Positions 47,197 through 55,761 of a stretch of DNA of 64,000 nucleotides are shown here, one piece after another. Source of the DNA: Brevundimonas alba. Lineage in GTDB: Bacteria; Pseudomonadota; Alphaproteobacteria; Caulobacterales; Caulobacteraceae. The stretch lies in the NCBI RefSeq assembly GCF_011927945.1, contig NZ_JAATJM010000001.1, positions 1,249,501-1,313,500 of the forward strand. The letters are read 5' to 3'. The notes beneath the pieces were generated by a model that worked only from the letters and a program-made list of their open reading frames with translations, made no database searches and was not told the origin of the DNA. Positions within the stretch are counted from its first letter, which is position 1. Every line of letters starts with the position of its first letter. The translations under genes and the position numbers were made by a program.

Positions 47197-48384
47197 TTGC
47201 CAAGAACGATGCACAGGCTCTCTGCGAGGGCGGCAGCGACACTGAAAAAACCGGGCATCTACGCTGACGGGGCGGGGCTCTATCTGCGGATTCAAAGCGC
47301 GAGCGCGCGGTCGTGGGTCTACATTTTCCATCTGTCTGGGAAGCGTCGCGAGATGGGGCTTGGAGCGCCACCCGGCGTCAGCCTGGCGCGTGCCCGAGAA
47401 CGGGCCCAGTCCATTCGGGAGAGCGTGGCCGACGGAATCGATCCCATCGCCAGCAAGCGAGTCAGGCGGGACACTCCTACGTTCGGAGATCTAGCCGACG
47501 CTTTCATCGAGGATCGGAAAGCGACGGTTCGCTCCGACAAGTCGATCGCCCGGTGGAAGCGCGCGATTGGGCCAGGCGGCTACGCCCACGATCTGCGGGA
47601 ACTGAAGGTCGACCGAATACAGACTGAAGATGTGCTGCCTGTTCTTCGATCGCTCTGGGAAAGTCACCCATCGAGCGCGGGCCTACTCCGAGGCTATATC
47701 GAAACCGTGCTGAACATCGCGAAGGTGAGTGGCCATCGTTCGGGGGATAATCCAGCCGCCTGGAGGGGTCATCTCGAACACATTTTGCCGGTTCGCCAAC
47801 GCCTGAGCAGGGGCCACCATGCAGCGATGCCGTTCGCCGACGTCCCTCTGTTTTACGCTCGTTTGGGAGCGAATTCGTCCGTTGCCGCCAGAGCGTTGGA
47901 ATTCACGATTCTTACCGCGGCTAGGACGAGCGAGGCCTTGAAAGCTTCGTGGGAGGAAATCGATCTCGCAAGTAGAGTCTGGACGATCCCGGCAAGCCGA
48001 ATGAAATCTGCGAAGGAGCACCGCGTGCCCCTGTCCAAGTCCGTCTTGGATATCCTCTCTAAGTTGGGCCCATGTTCCGGACCGATTTTCCCCGGCCGAC
48101 GAGATGACACGCCCTTGTCGAACATGGCGATGGATATGGTCCTTCGTCGAATGAAGGTGGAGGTGACCGTCCACGGCTTTCGAAGCAGCTTTCGCGACTG
48201 GGCAGGGGAAATGACATCCACCCCTCGTGAGGTCGCAGAGGCCGCTCTCGCTCACACGATCGGCAACTCCGCCGAGCTTGCGTATCGTCGCGGCGACGCC
48301 CTTGAGAAGAGGCGGGTGCTAATGAACAGCTGGGCGGAGTACTGTGCGGGCGAGACGGCTGAGGTGGCGATGCCTGGGCGTTGA
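47197..48384 (+). CDS. int: P4-type tyrosine integrase
   Basis: Product of 395 residues. The N-terminal DUF4102 arm-binding domain (NRLSARAAATLKKP-like start; GAGLYLRIQS) is followed by a core domain and the catalytic set R243 (TAARTSEAL), H326 and R329 (HGFRSSFRDW), H353 (AHTIGN) and Y363 (LAYRRGDALEKRR). It catalyses site-specific integration and excision. I use TTG at 47197: it has GAGGG four bases upstream and gives the usual M-R-x-x-x-R-L-S-A-R beginning; an ATG at 47209 is the alternative. It marks the left end of the island. Confidence 0.93.
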   Translation: MPRTMHRLSARAAATLKKPGIYADGAGLYLRIQSASARSWVYIFHLSGKRREMGLGAPPGVSLARARERAQSIRESVADGIDPIASKRVRRDTPTFGDLADAFIEDRKATVRSDKSIARWKRAIGPGGYAHDLRELKVDRIQTEDVLPVLRSLWESHPSSAGLLRGYIETVLNIAKVSGHRSGDNPAAWRGHLEHILPVRQRLSRGHHAAMPFADVPLFYARLGANSSVAARALEFTILTAARTSEALKASWEEIDLASRVWTIPASRMKSAKEHRVPLSKSVLDILSKLGPCSGPIFPGRRDDTPLSNMAMDMVLRRMKVEVTVHGFRSSFRDWAGEMTSTPREVAEAALAHTIGNSAELAYRRGDALEKRRVLMNSWAEYCAGETAEVAMPGR

Positions 48385-48406
48385 CGAAGGTCTGCCATGC
48401 GCCAAC

Positions 48407-48442
48407 AGCGGACATTCGACCGCTGGCGAAGAGCAGACATTC
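48407..48442. repeat. AGCRGACATTC direct repeat pair
   Basis: AGCGGACATTC (48407-48417) and AGCAGACATTC (48432-48442), 25 bases apart, just after the integrase. Similar short intergenic units are common in alphaproteobacteria; I cannot tell the copy number. Confidence 0.3.
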
Positions 48443-48493
48443 CGCCGAACCGACTACAGGTGATTTACGGACGCGCTGCGGAACCCAGATTCG

Positions 48494-48559
48494 CTAGCCG
48501 CCGCTCCCGCCCTTGAAGCTGAAGATTTCCCGGTTGCGCCAGGCGACGACGCTCGTCAT
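48494..48559 (-). CDS. possible 21-residue micro-ORF ending in Gly-Gly
   Basis: An ATG at 48559 opens a 21-codon frame (MTSVVAWRNREIFSFKGGSGG) that ends in Gly-Gly and then TAG, 26 bases after the RES toxin stop. There is no good ribosome site. It may instead be the residue of a longer gene's C-terminus. A Gly-Gly end beside a ubiquitin-like operon is noted, not interpreted. Confidence 0.2.
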   Translation of the reverse strand: MTSVVAWRNREIFSFKGGSGG

Positions 48560-48584
48560 GTCGTCGTCTGAACCCGGTGCATTG

Positions 48585-49340
48585 CTATCCCAAGTCGCTG
48601 GTAGGGGATGATGACCGCAGGTCGTCCGGCTGCAAGGTCACGCCGTCACGAAACCCGTAGAGCGACCGGATCCGCTGCCCGTCCCATACGTAACGAAAAT
48701 GGTCGCCTTGGACCGCACGGCCAAGAACGTCGCGATTGAGAATGGCGACACCTTGGGCGCTGGGACGCTCGGCCGGCCGGAACAGAACCCCGTCGAGGCC
48801 CAATTCGCGCACAGCCGCCGCGCGTCGCCAACGCTCCGCCTGGTCCATGTCCGGGTCCCAAGCCGTGAGATCGGCGAAGCGACCAGTCACCGGGCGGCTG
48901 AGCACCCGCATGTCCAAGCCCATCGGCTTCTCCCCCGTCCGGGCCAAGAAGGTCTCCCGCCGACCGACCGACACAGCCAACGCCGTCTGTAGGTCGTCGA
49001 AGAGCTCGAGCACCGGGGTGGTCGAGTCGAAATACCGCGTGCCCTCCGGGTTGAGGTAGGCGAAAGGCGCGTGATTCCAGTTCTGGAGCTTGGGCGAGTC
49101 CACATCCACGGCACCGACGTTGTTCAGCAGTCGCGCCTTCTCGCGCAGCCGCGGATTGGTCATGGCTTCCAATTCGGCGATCGCCTCGCCCCTGTCGGGT
49201 CGGGTGATCCGCTCGTACAGGGTGATGGGCGGAAACCGGGACGGGATCAGACCAAAGAAGACCTGTTTGAGGTCGACAATCTCGAACTCACCCGCCGCGC
49301 TGCGCGTCGAGGTATTGCCTGACTCGATAGATATCGACAA
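48585..49340 (-). CDS. RES-domain toxin (NAD+ phosphorylase family)
   Basis: Product of 251 residues. The RES fold can be followed through ITLYERITRP, GTRYFDSTTPVLELFDDLQTAL and RELGLDGVLFRP. RES toxins degrade NAD+ with phosphate. I cannot place all three of the conserved Arg-Glu-Ser residues that name the family: the usual Glu position in the AxAE-type segment reads Val here, and the usual Ser segment reads PAER. The likely start is TTG at 49340, just after GGGAGG inside the antitoxin gene, giving a 53-base overlap and coupled translation. No ATG or GTG fits. Confidence 0.75.
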   Translation of the reverse strand: MSISIESGNTSTRSAAGEFEIVDLKQVFFGLIPSRFPPITLYERITRPDRGEAIAELEAMTNPRLREKARLLNNVGAVDVDSPKLQNWNHAPFAYLNPEGTRYFDSTTPVLELFDDLQTALAVSVGRRETFLARTGEKPMGLDMRVLSRPVTGRFADLTAWDPDMDQAERWRRAAAVRELGLDGVLFRPAERPSAQGVAILNRDVLGRAVQGDHFRYVWDGQRIRSLYGFRDGVTLQPDDLRSSSPTSDLG

Positions 49341-49677
49341 CGCCCCCTCCCAACATCACATCAAGGGCTGACTGCCCGCCAAAATAACTGTTGGGCTTCT
49401 TCACCCAGTCATCCGCCGCCGTCTCGTCCGGCAGCAGTATTTCCAAACACTTGTATATCCCTAGCAGGTGAGAAATCCGTTCCAAGGCATCTCTTGGAAT
49501 CGATCCTCCCTCCTTTTTCCACTTGAAAAACGTAGATCGGCCCGGCGAGCCAAGAAGCTTTATCTGGTCATCGGTGGATATTTTCCAAGCCTCCGCGAGT
49601 GAGGTGAACGTTTCCATGGCCACCGGAATCATGGATCGCCCGTCGCCCTCCGGGGCAACAGGGTGCGTGAGCGGCAT
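49288..49677 (-). CDS. MbcA/ParS/Xre-type antitoxin
   Basis: Product of 129 residues. An N-terminal Xre-like helix-turn-helix (LLGSPGRSTFFKWKKEGGSI, then RDALERISHLLGIYKCLEIL) is followed by the DUF2384-type toxin-binding C-terminus (NSYFGGQSALDVMLGGGVVD, ending YRVRQYLDAQRGG). The ATG at 49677 is preceded by GGGAGG seven bases upstream; an in-frame start at 49692 lacks one. It neutralises the RES protein and probably represses its own promoter. Its promoter region is shared with the divergent ubiquitin-like operon. Confidence 0.88.
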   Translation of the reverse strand: MPLTHPVAPEGDGRSMIPVAMETFTSLAEAWKISTDDQIKLLGSPGRSTFFKWKKEGGSIPRDALERISHLLGIYKCLEILLPDETAADDWVKKPNSYFGGQSALDVMLGGGVVDIYRVRQYLDAQRGG

Positions 49678-49699
49678 GAGGCAACCTCCCATTCAAAAA

Positions 49700-49776
49700 G
49701 TCTATCCTTGGACTTGATTTCAATTCCAGTCCAATGATAGACAGTCCACATCGGGACTGAGTCGAGAAGGTAGTCC
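49700..49776. promoter_or_regulatory. divergent operator cluster between antitoxin and ubiquitin-like operon
   Basis: A 15-bp inverted repeat, GTCTATCCTTGGACT (49700-49714) and AGTCCAATGATAGAC (49728-49742), matches in 14 of 15 positions. Further AGTCC or GGACT half-sites occur at 49743-49747, 49754-49758 and 49772-49776. It starts 22 bp before the antitoxin ATG and ends 55 bp before the ubiquitin-like gene's ATG. Xre antitoxins commonly bind such sites; control of both operons is inference. Confidence 0.6.
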
Positions 49777-49831
49777 AACCTGATCGGTCCAGCAACCCGG
49801 AAACGGCGAACATATGGAAGGAAACACCCGG

Positions 49832-50497
49832 ATGGCGGGTCAAGAGAACGGTCACGTGCGTATTAACGGCGTCGACTACGAAGTGAACGACGACCTGCTG
49901 TCGGGTCGTGAAATCCGCGCGACGGCGTCCCTGGACCCGGCGAGCGCCTACGTCCTGATCGAGTTGCGGGACCGCGGAACGGTGTCGATCGGCCTCGACG
50001 AAAAGGTGCCCGTGCCCAAGGGCGGCTCCGTCAGCTTCCGCGCCTTCGAGGGCGACCGCGCCTATGCGTTCACCTTCGACGAACGCGGCTTCGAATGGGG
50101 CGAAGACACCATCGCGGAAGCCGAGCTCCGCGCGCTGGCGGGGCTGCAGGACGACGAAGACATCGTCCTCGATCGCGAGCGAGATGAAACCGTGCCGCGC
50201 GGCGGGATGATCGCCCTCGGCCCTAAGGGCGTGGAAGCGCTCTACTCGCGCAAGGTTGAGCCGAAGCAGGTGGAAATCTTCGTCAACGGCCGCGCCAAGA
50301 TGGTGGACCGCGGTCCGATCAGCTTCGAGGCGGTCGTGGCCTTGGCCAACCTGCCGACGCCGCCCGGCGAGACCATCTACACCGTCAGCTACCGCAAGGG
50401 CTCCGAGCCCAAGCCCGAAGGCTCGCTCGTCGCGGGTCAGTCCGTTCGCGTCCGCAAGGGGATGGTCTTCAATGTCACCGCAACTAATCGCTCGTAG
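49832..50497 (+). CDS. multi-ubiquitin-like protein (tandem Ubl domains)
   Basis: Product of 221 residues. Three ubiquitin-like segments can be drawn: about 8-74 (VRINGVDYEV), 76-137 (AYAFTFDERGFEW) and 146-221 (VEIFVNGRAKMV, ending FNVTATNRS). The last fits the multiubiquitin family (PF14452) best. There is no C-terminal Gly-Gly; the protein ends Asn-Arg-Ser, as such family members often do. The ATG at 49832 is used because GGAAGGA lies nine bases upstream; the ATG at 49814 has no site. Probably a conjugated or adenylated modifier in a bacterial ubiquitin-like pathway. Confidence 0.8.
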   Translation: MAGQENGHVRINGVDYEVNDDLLSGREIRATASLDPASAYVLIELRDRGTVSIGLDEKVPVPKGGSVSFRAFEGDRAYAFTFDERGFEWGEDTIAEAELRALAGLQDDEDIVLDRERDETVPRGGMIALGPKGVEALYSRKVEPKQVEIFVNGRAKMVDRGPISFEAVVALANLPTPPGETIYTVSYRKGSEPKPEGSLVAGQSVRVRKGMVFNVTATNRS

Positions 50498-51662
50498 TCC
50501 CGACCTTCAGCGGCTCGTCGACGACGGCTATGAGGTCGAAATCGTCGGCGGCCACCTGGTGCTGAACAGCGTCCCCTATGTGGACGCCCAGCGCCGGGTC
50601 CGGCTCGGACGTCTGGTCACCGCTCTCGCCCTGGCGGGCGACCGGACGGTCCAGCCCGCCACCCATGTCGCCACCTTCGCCGGCGACTTCCCCTGCGACG
50701 CGCAAGGCCGGCCGCTGAGCCGCATCAGCGCCGGCAGCGCGCGTCAGGCTCTCGGCGGCGGGCTCGTCGTGGATCACACCTTCTCCAGCAAGCCGGCCCA
50801 GGGCTACGCTGACTACTACGAGCTGATGACCACCTACGCCGCCATTCTCTCGGGACCGGCGGAGGCGCTGGACCCCGGCGTCTCGGCCCGCACCCACCGG
50901 GTCGTCGAATCAACGGACGGGGATGCGCCGTTCGAATATCTCGACACTGCGACCAGCAGGGCGGGTATCGCCGACGTGTCCACCAAACTGGCCCGGAATC
51001 GGGCGGTCATCGTCGGCCTAGGCGGCACCGGCTCCTATGTCCTGGACCTACTGGCCAAGACCCCGCTGCGCCGGATCGACCTCTACGACGGCGACGTCTT
51101 CCTCCAGCACAACGCCTTCCGCGGCCCGGGTGCCCCGTCCATCGAGGACCTGCGCCGCCGGCCGATGAAGGTCGACCACTGGAAGGCCGTCTACAGCCGC
51201 ATGCATCGCGGCATCGAGCCCCATCCGGTCTATGTCACCGAGGCCAACATCGGCGAGCTGGAGGGGGCGGACATTGTCTTCCTCTGCATGGACGCCGGCG
51301 AGGCCAAGGTGGCGATCATCCGCGGCTTGGAGGCTATGGGCGTCCGCTTCATCGACGTCGGCATGGGGCTGGAGCTGGTCGACGGCTCCCTGCTCGGTCA
51401 GCTGCGGGTCACGACTAGCACGCCGGCCAAGCGGGAGCACGTCTGGGCGGGTCAGCGCGTCCCCATGACCGGGGCCGGCAACGACAACGTCTATGCGCGA
51501 AACATCCAGGTGGCCGATCTGAACGCCCTGAACGCCTGCCTCGCCGTGATCCGGTGGAAGAAGCTCGTCGGCTTCTATGTCGATCTGGAGGGCGAGCACC
51601 ACTCCGTGTACGCGCTCGACGGCAACCAGTTGCTCAACGAGGAGGTGGATGATGCGGCGTGA
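50472..51662 (+). CDS. E1-like ThiF adenylyltransferase with DUF6791 N-terminal domain
   Basis: Product of 396 residues. The N-terminal half (about 1-150) fits DUF6791, with HTFSSKPAQGYADYYELMTTY as landmark, a possible E2-like module. The C-terminal ThiF domain has the ATP-binding GLGGTGSY (182-189), the acidic D205/D208 strand, and MDAGEAK (273-279). Cysteines are few: C75 in the N-terminal half, C272 and C356 in the ThiF part; which, if any, carries a thioester is not evident. The ATG at 50472 lies inside the previous gene (26-base overlap) after AAGGGG. It probably activates the ubiquitin-like protein with ATP. Confidence 0.85.
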   Translation: MSPQLIARSPDLQRLVDDGYEVEIVGGHLVLNSVPYVDAQRRVRLGRLVTALALAGDRTVQPATHVATFAGDFPCDAQGRPLSRISAGSARQALGGGLVVDHTFSSKPAQGYADYYELMTTYAAILSGPAEALDPGVSARTHRVVESTDGDAPFEYLDTATSRAGIADVSTKLARNRAVIVGLGGTGSYVLDLLAKTPLRRIDLYDGDVFLQHNAFRGPGAPSIEDLRRRPMKVDHWKAVYSRMHRGIEPHPVYVTEANIGELEGADIVFLCMDAGEAKVAIIRGLEAMGVRFIDVGMGLELVDGSLLGQLRVTTSTPAKREHVWAGQRVPMTGAGNDNVYARNIQVADLNALNACLAVIRWKKLVGFYVDLEGEHHSVYALDGNQLLNEEVDDAA

Positions 51663-52095
51663 CCGGATCCGTGCGGCCTTCGTGGGCGGCGTTCCGGACC
51701 GGCTCGAGGAAGGGGTGCTCTACGTCTCGCTCGAGCACGACGCGATGTTGCACCTGTGCGCCTGCGGCTGCGGTCACGAGGTGTCGACGCCGCTCGGCCC
51801 GACCGACTGGCGCCTGACTTGGGACGGCGCTTCGATCAGTCTGTCGCCGTCGGTCGGTTCCGGCGCCCTGGCCTGCCGGTCCCACTACCTGATCGAGCGG
51901 AACGCCGTGCGCTGGCTGATGCCGATGACCGACTGGTCCATTGCGGACGAACAGGATCGGACGCGGGCCGCCAAGGACCGCTACTGGGGGCCAACCACGT
52001 CTGGCAACGATACGCCGGATGCCACGCAGCCGGCTACCCCGGTGCCGACCAATCCGTCTTGGTGGGGCCGGATGTGGAACCGGGTATTCGGCTGA
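51652..52095 (+). CDS. DUF6527 family zinc-binding protein
   Basis: Product of 147 residues. Zinc ligands C36, C38, C40, H42 (CACGCGH) and C75, H78 (ACRSHYLI) fit the DUF6527 pattern, as do WRLTWDGASISLSPSVG and VRWLM. The C-terminal 50 residues are disordered and end in a WWGRMWNRVFG tail. GGAGG lies six bases before the ATG at 51652; the gene overlaps the E1 by 11 bases. DUF6527 genes repeatedly adjoin multiubiquitin genes, so a ligase-like or substrate-binding role is possible but unproved. Confidence 0.8.
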   Translation: MRRDRIRAAFVGGVPDRLEEGVLYVSLEHDAMLHLCACGCGHEVSTPLGPTDWRLTWDGASISLSPSVGSGALACRSHYLIERNAVRWLMPMTDWSIADEQDRTRAAKDRYWGPTTSGNDTPDATQPATPVPTNPSWWGRMWNRVFG

Positions 52096-52108
52096 ACCAG
52101 CCTGTAGT

Positions 52109-52136
52109 GACGCGGCTGGCCTGATCCAGCCGCGTC
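52109..52136. terminator. strong hairpin after the ubiquitin-like operon
   Basis: GACGCGGCTGG and CCAGCCGCGTC form a perfect 11-bp stem around CCTGAT, 13 bases after the last stop. There is no U tract, so it may protect the 3' end or work with Rho. The rest of 52096-52356 carries no supported gene. Confidence 0.55.
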
Positions 52137-52356
52137 CCTCGCCCCGTTCAAGTGAGTCACAAACGCCGGCCTTGGCAGCCTATGCAGGCATCTCCACCCT
52201 CGGTGGGCTGACATGAACCAGCGTTCCGACGCCAAAGGCGGCCCCGGCCGCGACCCGCCACGCCCGTCCCTGTCCGATCGACGTAGAACGTTTGCGGTGC
52301 GTCAAAAACCGAAGTCCCCGCAGTCGAAACCGCGCAGCAGGCAACCTGCGCCGCAG

Positions 52357-55300
52357 TCAAGCGGCCGCCAGCGTGACCGGCACGACCTGTCCCGACGTGA
52401 CCATAACGATGAGGCCGCGCGGCGTGCCGGTCATACCAAGGTAGGATCGGACCTGCCGGACGTAATGATCGACTGTCTCCGGCGCTGGGTTGACGTCGCT
52501 TTTCCAGTCAATGACGACCTCGGCCTGTCCACCGGCACCGAAGCTTATCGCGTCCGTGAAGCCTGTGGTCACCCTTTCACCCTCCTCGTCTCGAGCGGAG
52601 GCATAGACGGGGAATTCTGCAACCAGTGTCGGCCGCAGTGCCGCTATTTCGGGCAGGGCGAGGGTCCGGCTCACGCATCCGGCCAGCTCATCGGGTGACG
52701 GGCCGGCCGCCGCGTCCGCGTTCGGCACTTGGCCGATGGCGACGATCAGCTCTTGGGCTCGGGCCATCAGGCTCTCCTGGTCCTCCGCGACCTCCCCGGT
52801 GAGGACCTCTTCAAGCAGCTTGTGCAGGATCAGGCCACGTTCCCGCCCTCCCTGAACTGGCCCGACGGGCACGTCGTCTTGGGGCTGCGCGCCGTCCGGC
52901 GCCGACCAGATCTCGGCAACTTCAGGCACAAGGAGCGGTCCTTGCGGGTTCTCGTCGCGACTGGGTGCCATCCATACTAGTGAGTGGCTTGCGACGGCGA
53001 TGGTGGCAGCCTCAGCGGCGAAGATCTCGCGGGTCTGGAGGTTGGGTTCGATGGCACGGCCTTCACCGAGTTCGGGGGGCAAATGGCGGAGATCGAGGGC
53101 CCGCAGGTCCGCCAGCGAGAGGTCGACCAAGCCGATCCATGCCGTGCTCGCCGCCGCCACATCCAGCCGAGGCAAAACGAGAAGGTCTCGGGCCCGGGTC
53201 GCGGCGACATACCAGAGGCGGATCCGTTCTCGATCCAGTTCGGCCTTCTCCGCGTCGCGAGCGGCCTCGAACCCTGCCGGGTTCACACCTAGGACCGGGC
53301 AGTAGAAGACGTCGTTTGCCCGGTCGGTGACCGCGTTGTCCGTCGCGATCACACGGGTCATGGTATTGACCGGCACCACGATCGGCCATTCCAGACCCTT
53401 GGCCGCATGCATGGTGTAGAGGGCCACCGCCTCTTCCTGAGCGTCCGGTCGACCTTCGACCGCACGGGCTTCGTCCGTCCACGCCGTAGTCATCGTTTCG
53501 GCGAAGGCGCGCAAGCCTCGCACGCCATAGGCCGTGGCCAGAGAAAGATAGAGATCCACATTAGCCAAGGCGCGCTCAGCCTGACCCTCGTGTCTCTGCA
53601 GAAGCAGGGGCCGCACCCTAAGCACATCCACCGCCTGGGACAGAAGGTCGTGCGGCGTGGTGGTGTGAATCCGGCGGCCGAGTGACTGTAGAGCCTTGAT
53701 GACGGATTGCGCCAACGGGTGCTCGATCAGGTCGGCGTCGACACCAAGGTTCAGCCGCGGGACCTGGTCCGGACGAGCCTCGTCGCGCGGCAAGGCCCAG
53801 ATGATGTCGAGCAGCTCTTCTTCAGATAGTCCGACCAGCGGCCCGCGCAGGAGCGCGATGAGCGCGAGCCCGTCACGGCGGTCGGCCAAGACTCGCGTGA
53901 GAGCGATGAGGTCCTGGATTTCTTGGCGCCGGAACAGGCCCTTGCCGGCTTGGGTGGCGACGGGAATGCCGCGACGCTCGAGCGCTTCTTCGTAGCGCCA
54001 CAGTTCGCTGCCCGTCGGAGCCAGGAGCGCGATGTCGCCGGGCCGGCAGGCGCGCCTATCCTCCGAGCGGCGATCGAAGATCATCTGGCTACCGATTAGA
54101 CGAGCGCACATGTCCGCCACGGCTTCGGCTTCGGCGTCTCTCTGGGCGTCGGAAGAAGCCTTGCCCTCAGCATCGGCGGCCGCGACATCCAGAGCGGCAA
54201 CGCAGACCGTGTCGCCGGGATCGGGATGGAAGGGATCAAGAGCCGTATACCCAGGCTGGCCCTCGCTAGACAGGACCGCTTCGAACCGACTGTTCACATA
54301 GTTCAGAATCGGCGCGCATGAGCGGAAATTGGTCGAGATCGACAGGACACTGTCGTCAGCCCGGCCTTCGAAGGTTTCGCGCGCTCGGATATAGGCTGCC
54401 ACATCGGCACCGCGGAACCGGTAAATGGCCTGTTTGGGATCCCCGACAAGAAAGAGGGCACCGGGCCTGATTTCGAAGCTAGACCAGTCCGGAGCGGCAG
54501 CGTCGGCCGCGGCCGCGACCGCGGCCGGCGGTTCACCGCAGAGCCGCCAGAATATTTCCGTCTGCAGGGGATCGGTGTCCTGGAACTCGTCGACCAAGAC
54601 CCGGGAGAACCGATCCGCCAAGGCGCGACGAACGTGGTCATGGTCGCGAAGCAGGTCTCGCGCTGCGAAGAGCAGATCGTCGAAATCCAACAGCGCAGCC
54701 GCACGCTTGTAACTGCGGAACTGGTCCAGGATAGGTTGGATCTGCCCGATCAGGCCCGCAAGTACTTGCCCAGAAGCCGCCTCTAGCAGTTCGCTCCAGG
54801 CGTTGCAGCATCGCCGGTACCGTTCCTCCCCTTCGGTGTTCAGACGCTCGCCATCCGCCTTCGACAGGCCCTGCCGTTTGGCGGCCTCGGTCCACTTTGC
54901 CTTCTTGCGATAGGCGCTGAAGGAGCCGGAGGCGGTTGTCATGTCGCGATGCGGTTTGAGAACCAGCAGCTGGACAAGGCCAACAGGGGTTTCGACGGCC
55001 TCGTCGTCGATCGCCGCCGCCATATCGGCGAAATGACGTGCGATGGCCGCGGTCTCCGGCTCCACCGCGTCGGCACCGGCGATAAAGGCGTTCAACTCAC
55101 TGACCGCTTGCCGGAAGGCCATGACGTTCGGCGCGAGCGGCGGGGCGGGCGGGGCGGAGACGGTACGCCTCCGGCGCAGGTTGTCCGCGATCTTGTGCAC
55201 GAGGGCAACGGTCTGCGTGGGATCCTGCACGACTAGTTCGGCGAGCAGACCACCCTGATCCCCCGCCAACTCGTCCCGCAGCCAAGCGTCCACGATCTCG

Positions 55301-55761
55301 ATGAAGGCGAGGTCGCCTTGATTGCGATCCAGAATGGAAGCGCCGGGATCAATGTCGGCCTCGACGGGATAGGGCTTGATCAACCGCTGGCAGAAGCCGT
55401 GGATGGTCGAGCAGGTCAGGTCGCTGATGGCCCTGTAGGCGAGCGCCAGATGACCTTTCTGCTCGTCGGTGAGTCCGTCGGGAAAGGCGATGCTCAACTC
55501 GTGGGGCATTTCGCCGGCCGCCAGCGTGCTGACGACATCGCGGACCCGGATCAGGAGTTCACTGGCGGCCAACTCGGTGAAGGTCACCGCAGCGATCGAG
55601 GAAGGCGCGACACCCTCCGCTAACATCGCGGCGATACGGCCCGCCATGACGGCGGTTTTTCCCGAGCCCGCTCCCGCCTCGACTAGGAGGGAGCGGTCAT
55701 GGGCTACGATGGCGATGCGACGGGCCTCGTCGTCCCGGAGGGGTTGGACGGCGTCGGTCAT
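52357..55761 (-). CDS. UvrD-like helicase-nuclease (AddA-like)
   Basis: Product of 1134 residues. SF1A helicase: Walker A EAGAGSGKT (29-36), STIHGFC, Walker B VLVDEFQDTDPLQ, GDPKQAIYRFRGAD (motif III), and AATRARDLLVL near motif VI. A C-terminal PD-(D/E)XK nuclease follows, with FTDAI and D1085-W-K1087 in VVIDWKSD. This is the AddA/RecB architecture at a slightly short length. The ATG at 55761 overlaps the upstream AddB-like stop. It is probably not the housekeeping copy, since it sits inside a mobile island; whether it repairs or destroys invading DNA is unknown. Confidence 0.88.
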   Translation of the reverse strand: MTDAVQPLRDDEARRIAIVAHDRSLLVEAGAGSGKTAVMAGRIAAMLAEGVAPSSIAAVTFTELAASELLIRVRDVVSTLAAGEMPHELSIAFPDGLTDEQKGHLALAYRAISDLTCSTIHGFCQRLIKPYPVEADIDPGASILDRNQGDLAFIEIVDAWLRDELAGDQGGLLAELVVQDPTQTVALVHKIADNLRRRRTVSAPPAPPLAPNVMAFRQAVSELNAFIAGADAVEPETAAIARHFADMAAAIDDEAVETPVGLVQLLVLKPHRDMTTASGSFSAYRKKAKWTEAAKRQGLSKADGERLNTEGEERYRRCCNAWSELLEAASGQVLAGLIGQIQPILDQFRSYKRAAALLDFDDLLFAARDLLRDHDHVRRALADRFSRVLVDEFQDTDPLQTEIFWRLCGEPPAAVAAAADAAAPDWSSFEIRPGALFLVGDPKQAIYRFRGADVAAYIRARETFEGRADDSVLSISTNFRSCAPILNYVNSRFEAVLSSEGQPGYTALDPFHPDPGDTVCVAALDVAAADAEGKASSDAQRDAEAEAVADMCARLIGSQMIFDRRSEDRRACRPGDIALLAPTGSELWRYEEALERRGIPVATQAGKGLFRRQEIQDLIALTRVLADRRDGLALIALLRGPLVGLSEEELLDIIWALPRDEARPDQVPRLNLGVDADLIEHPLAQSVIKALQSLGRRIHTTTPHDLLSQAVDVLRVRPLLLQRHEGQAERALANVDLYLSLATAYGVRGLRAFAETMTTAWTDEARAVEGRPDAQEEAVALYTMHAAKGLEWPIVVPVNTMTRVIATDNAVTDRANDVFYCPVLGVNPAGFEAARDAEKAELDRERIRLWYVAATRARDLLVLPRLDVAAASTAWIGLVDLSLADLRALDLRHLPPELGEGRAIEPNLQTREIFAAEAATIAVASHSLVWMAPSRDENPQGPLLVPEVAEIWSAPDGAQPQDDVPVGPVQGGRERGLILHKLLEEVLTGEVAEDQESLMARAQELIVAIGQVPNADAAAGPSPDELAGCVSRTLALPEIAALRPTLVAEFPVYASARDEEGERVTTGFTDAISFGAGGQAEVVIDWKSDVNPAPETVDHYVRQVRSYLGMTGTPRGLIVMVTSGQVVPVTLAAA

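Noticed and set aside
48252..48440. Short minus-strand frame over the integrase end and repeat
   Set aside because: Overlaps the integrase antisense and a repeat pair; looks spurious.
52213..52698. 161-codon plus-strand frame after the ubiquitin-like operon
   Set aside because: Mostly antisense to the AddA-like gene, with low-complexity Arg/Pro/Gln composition.
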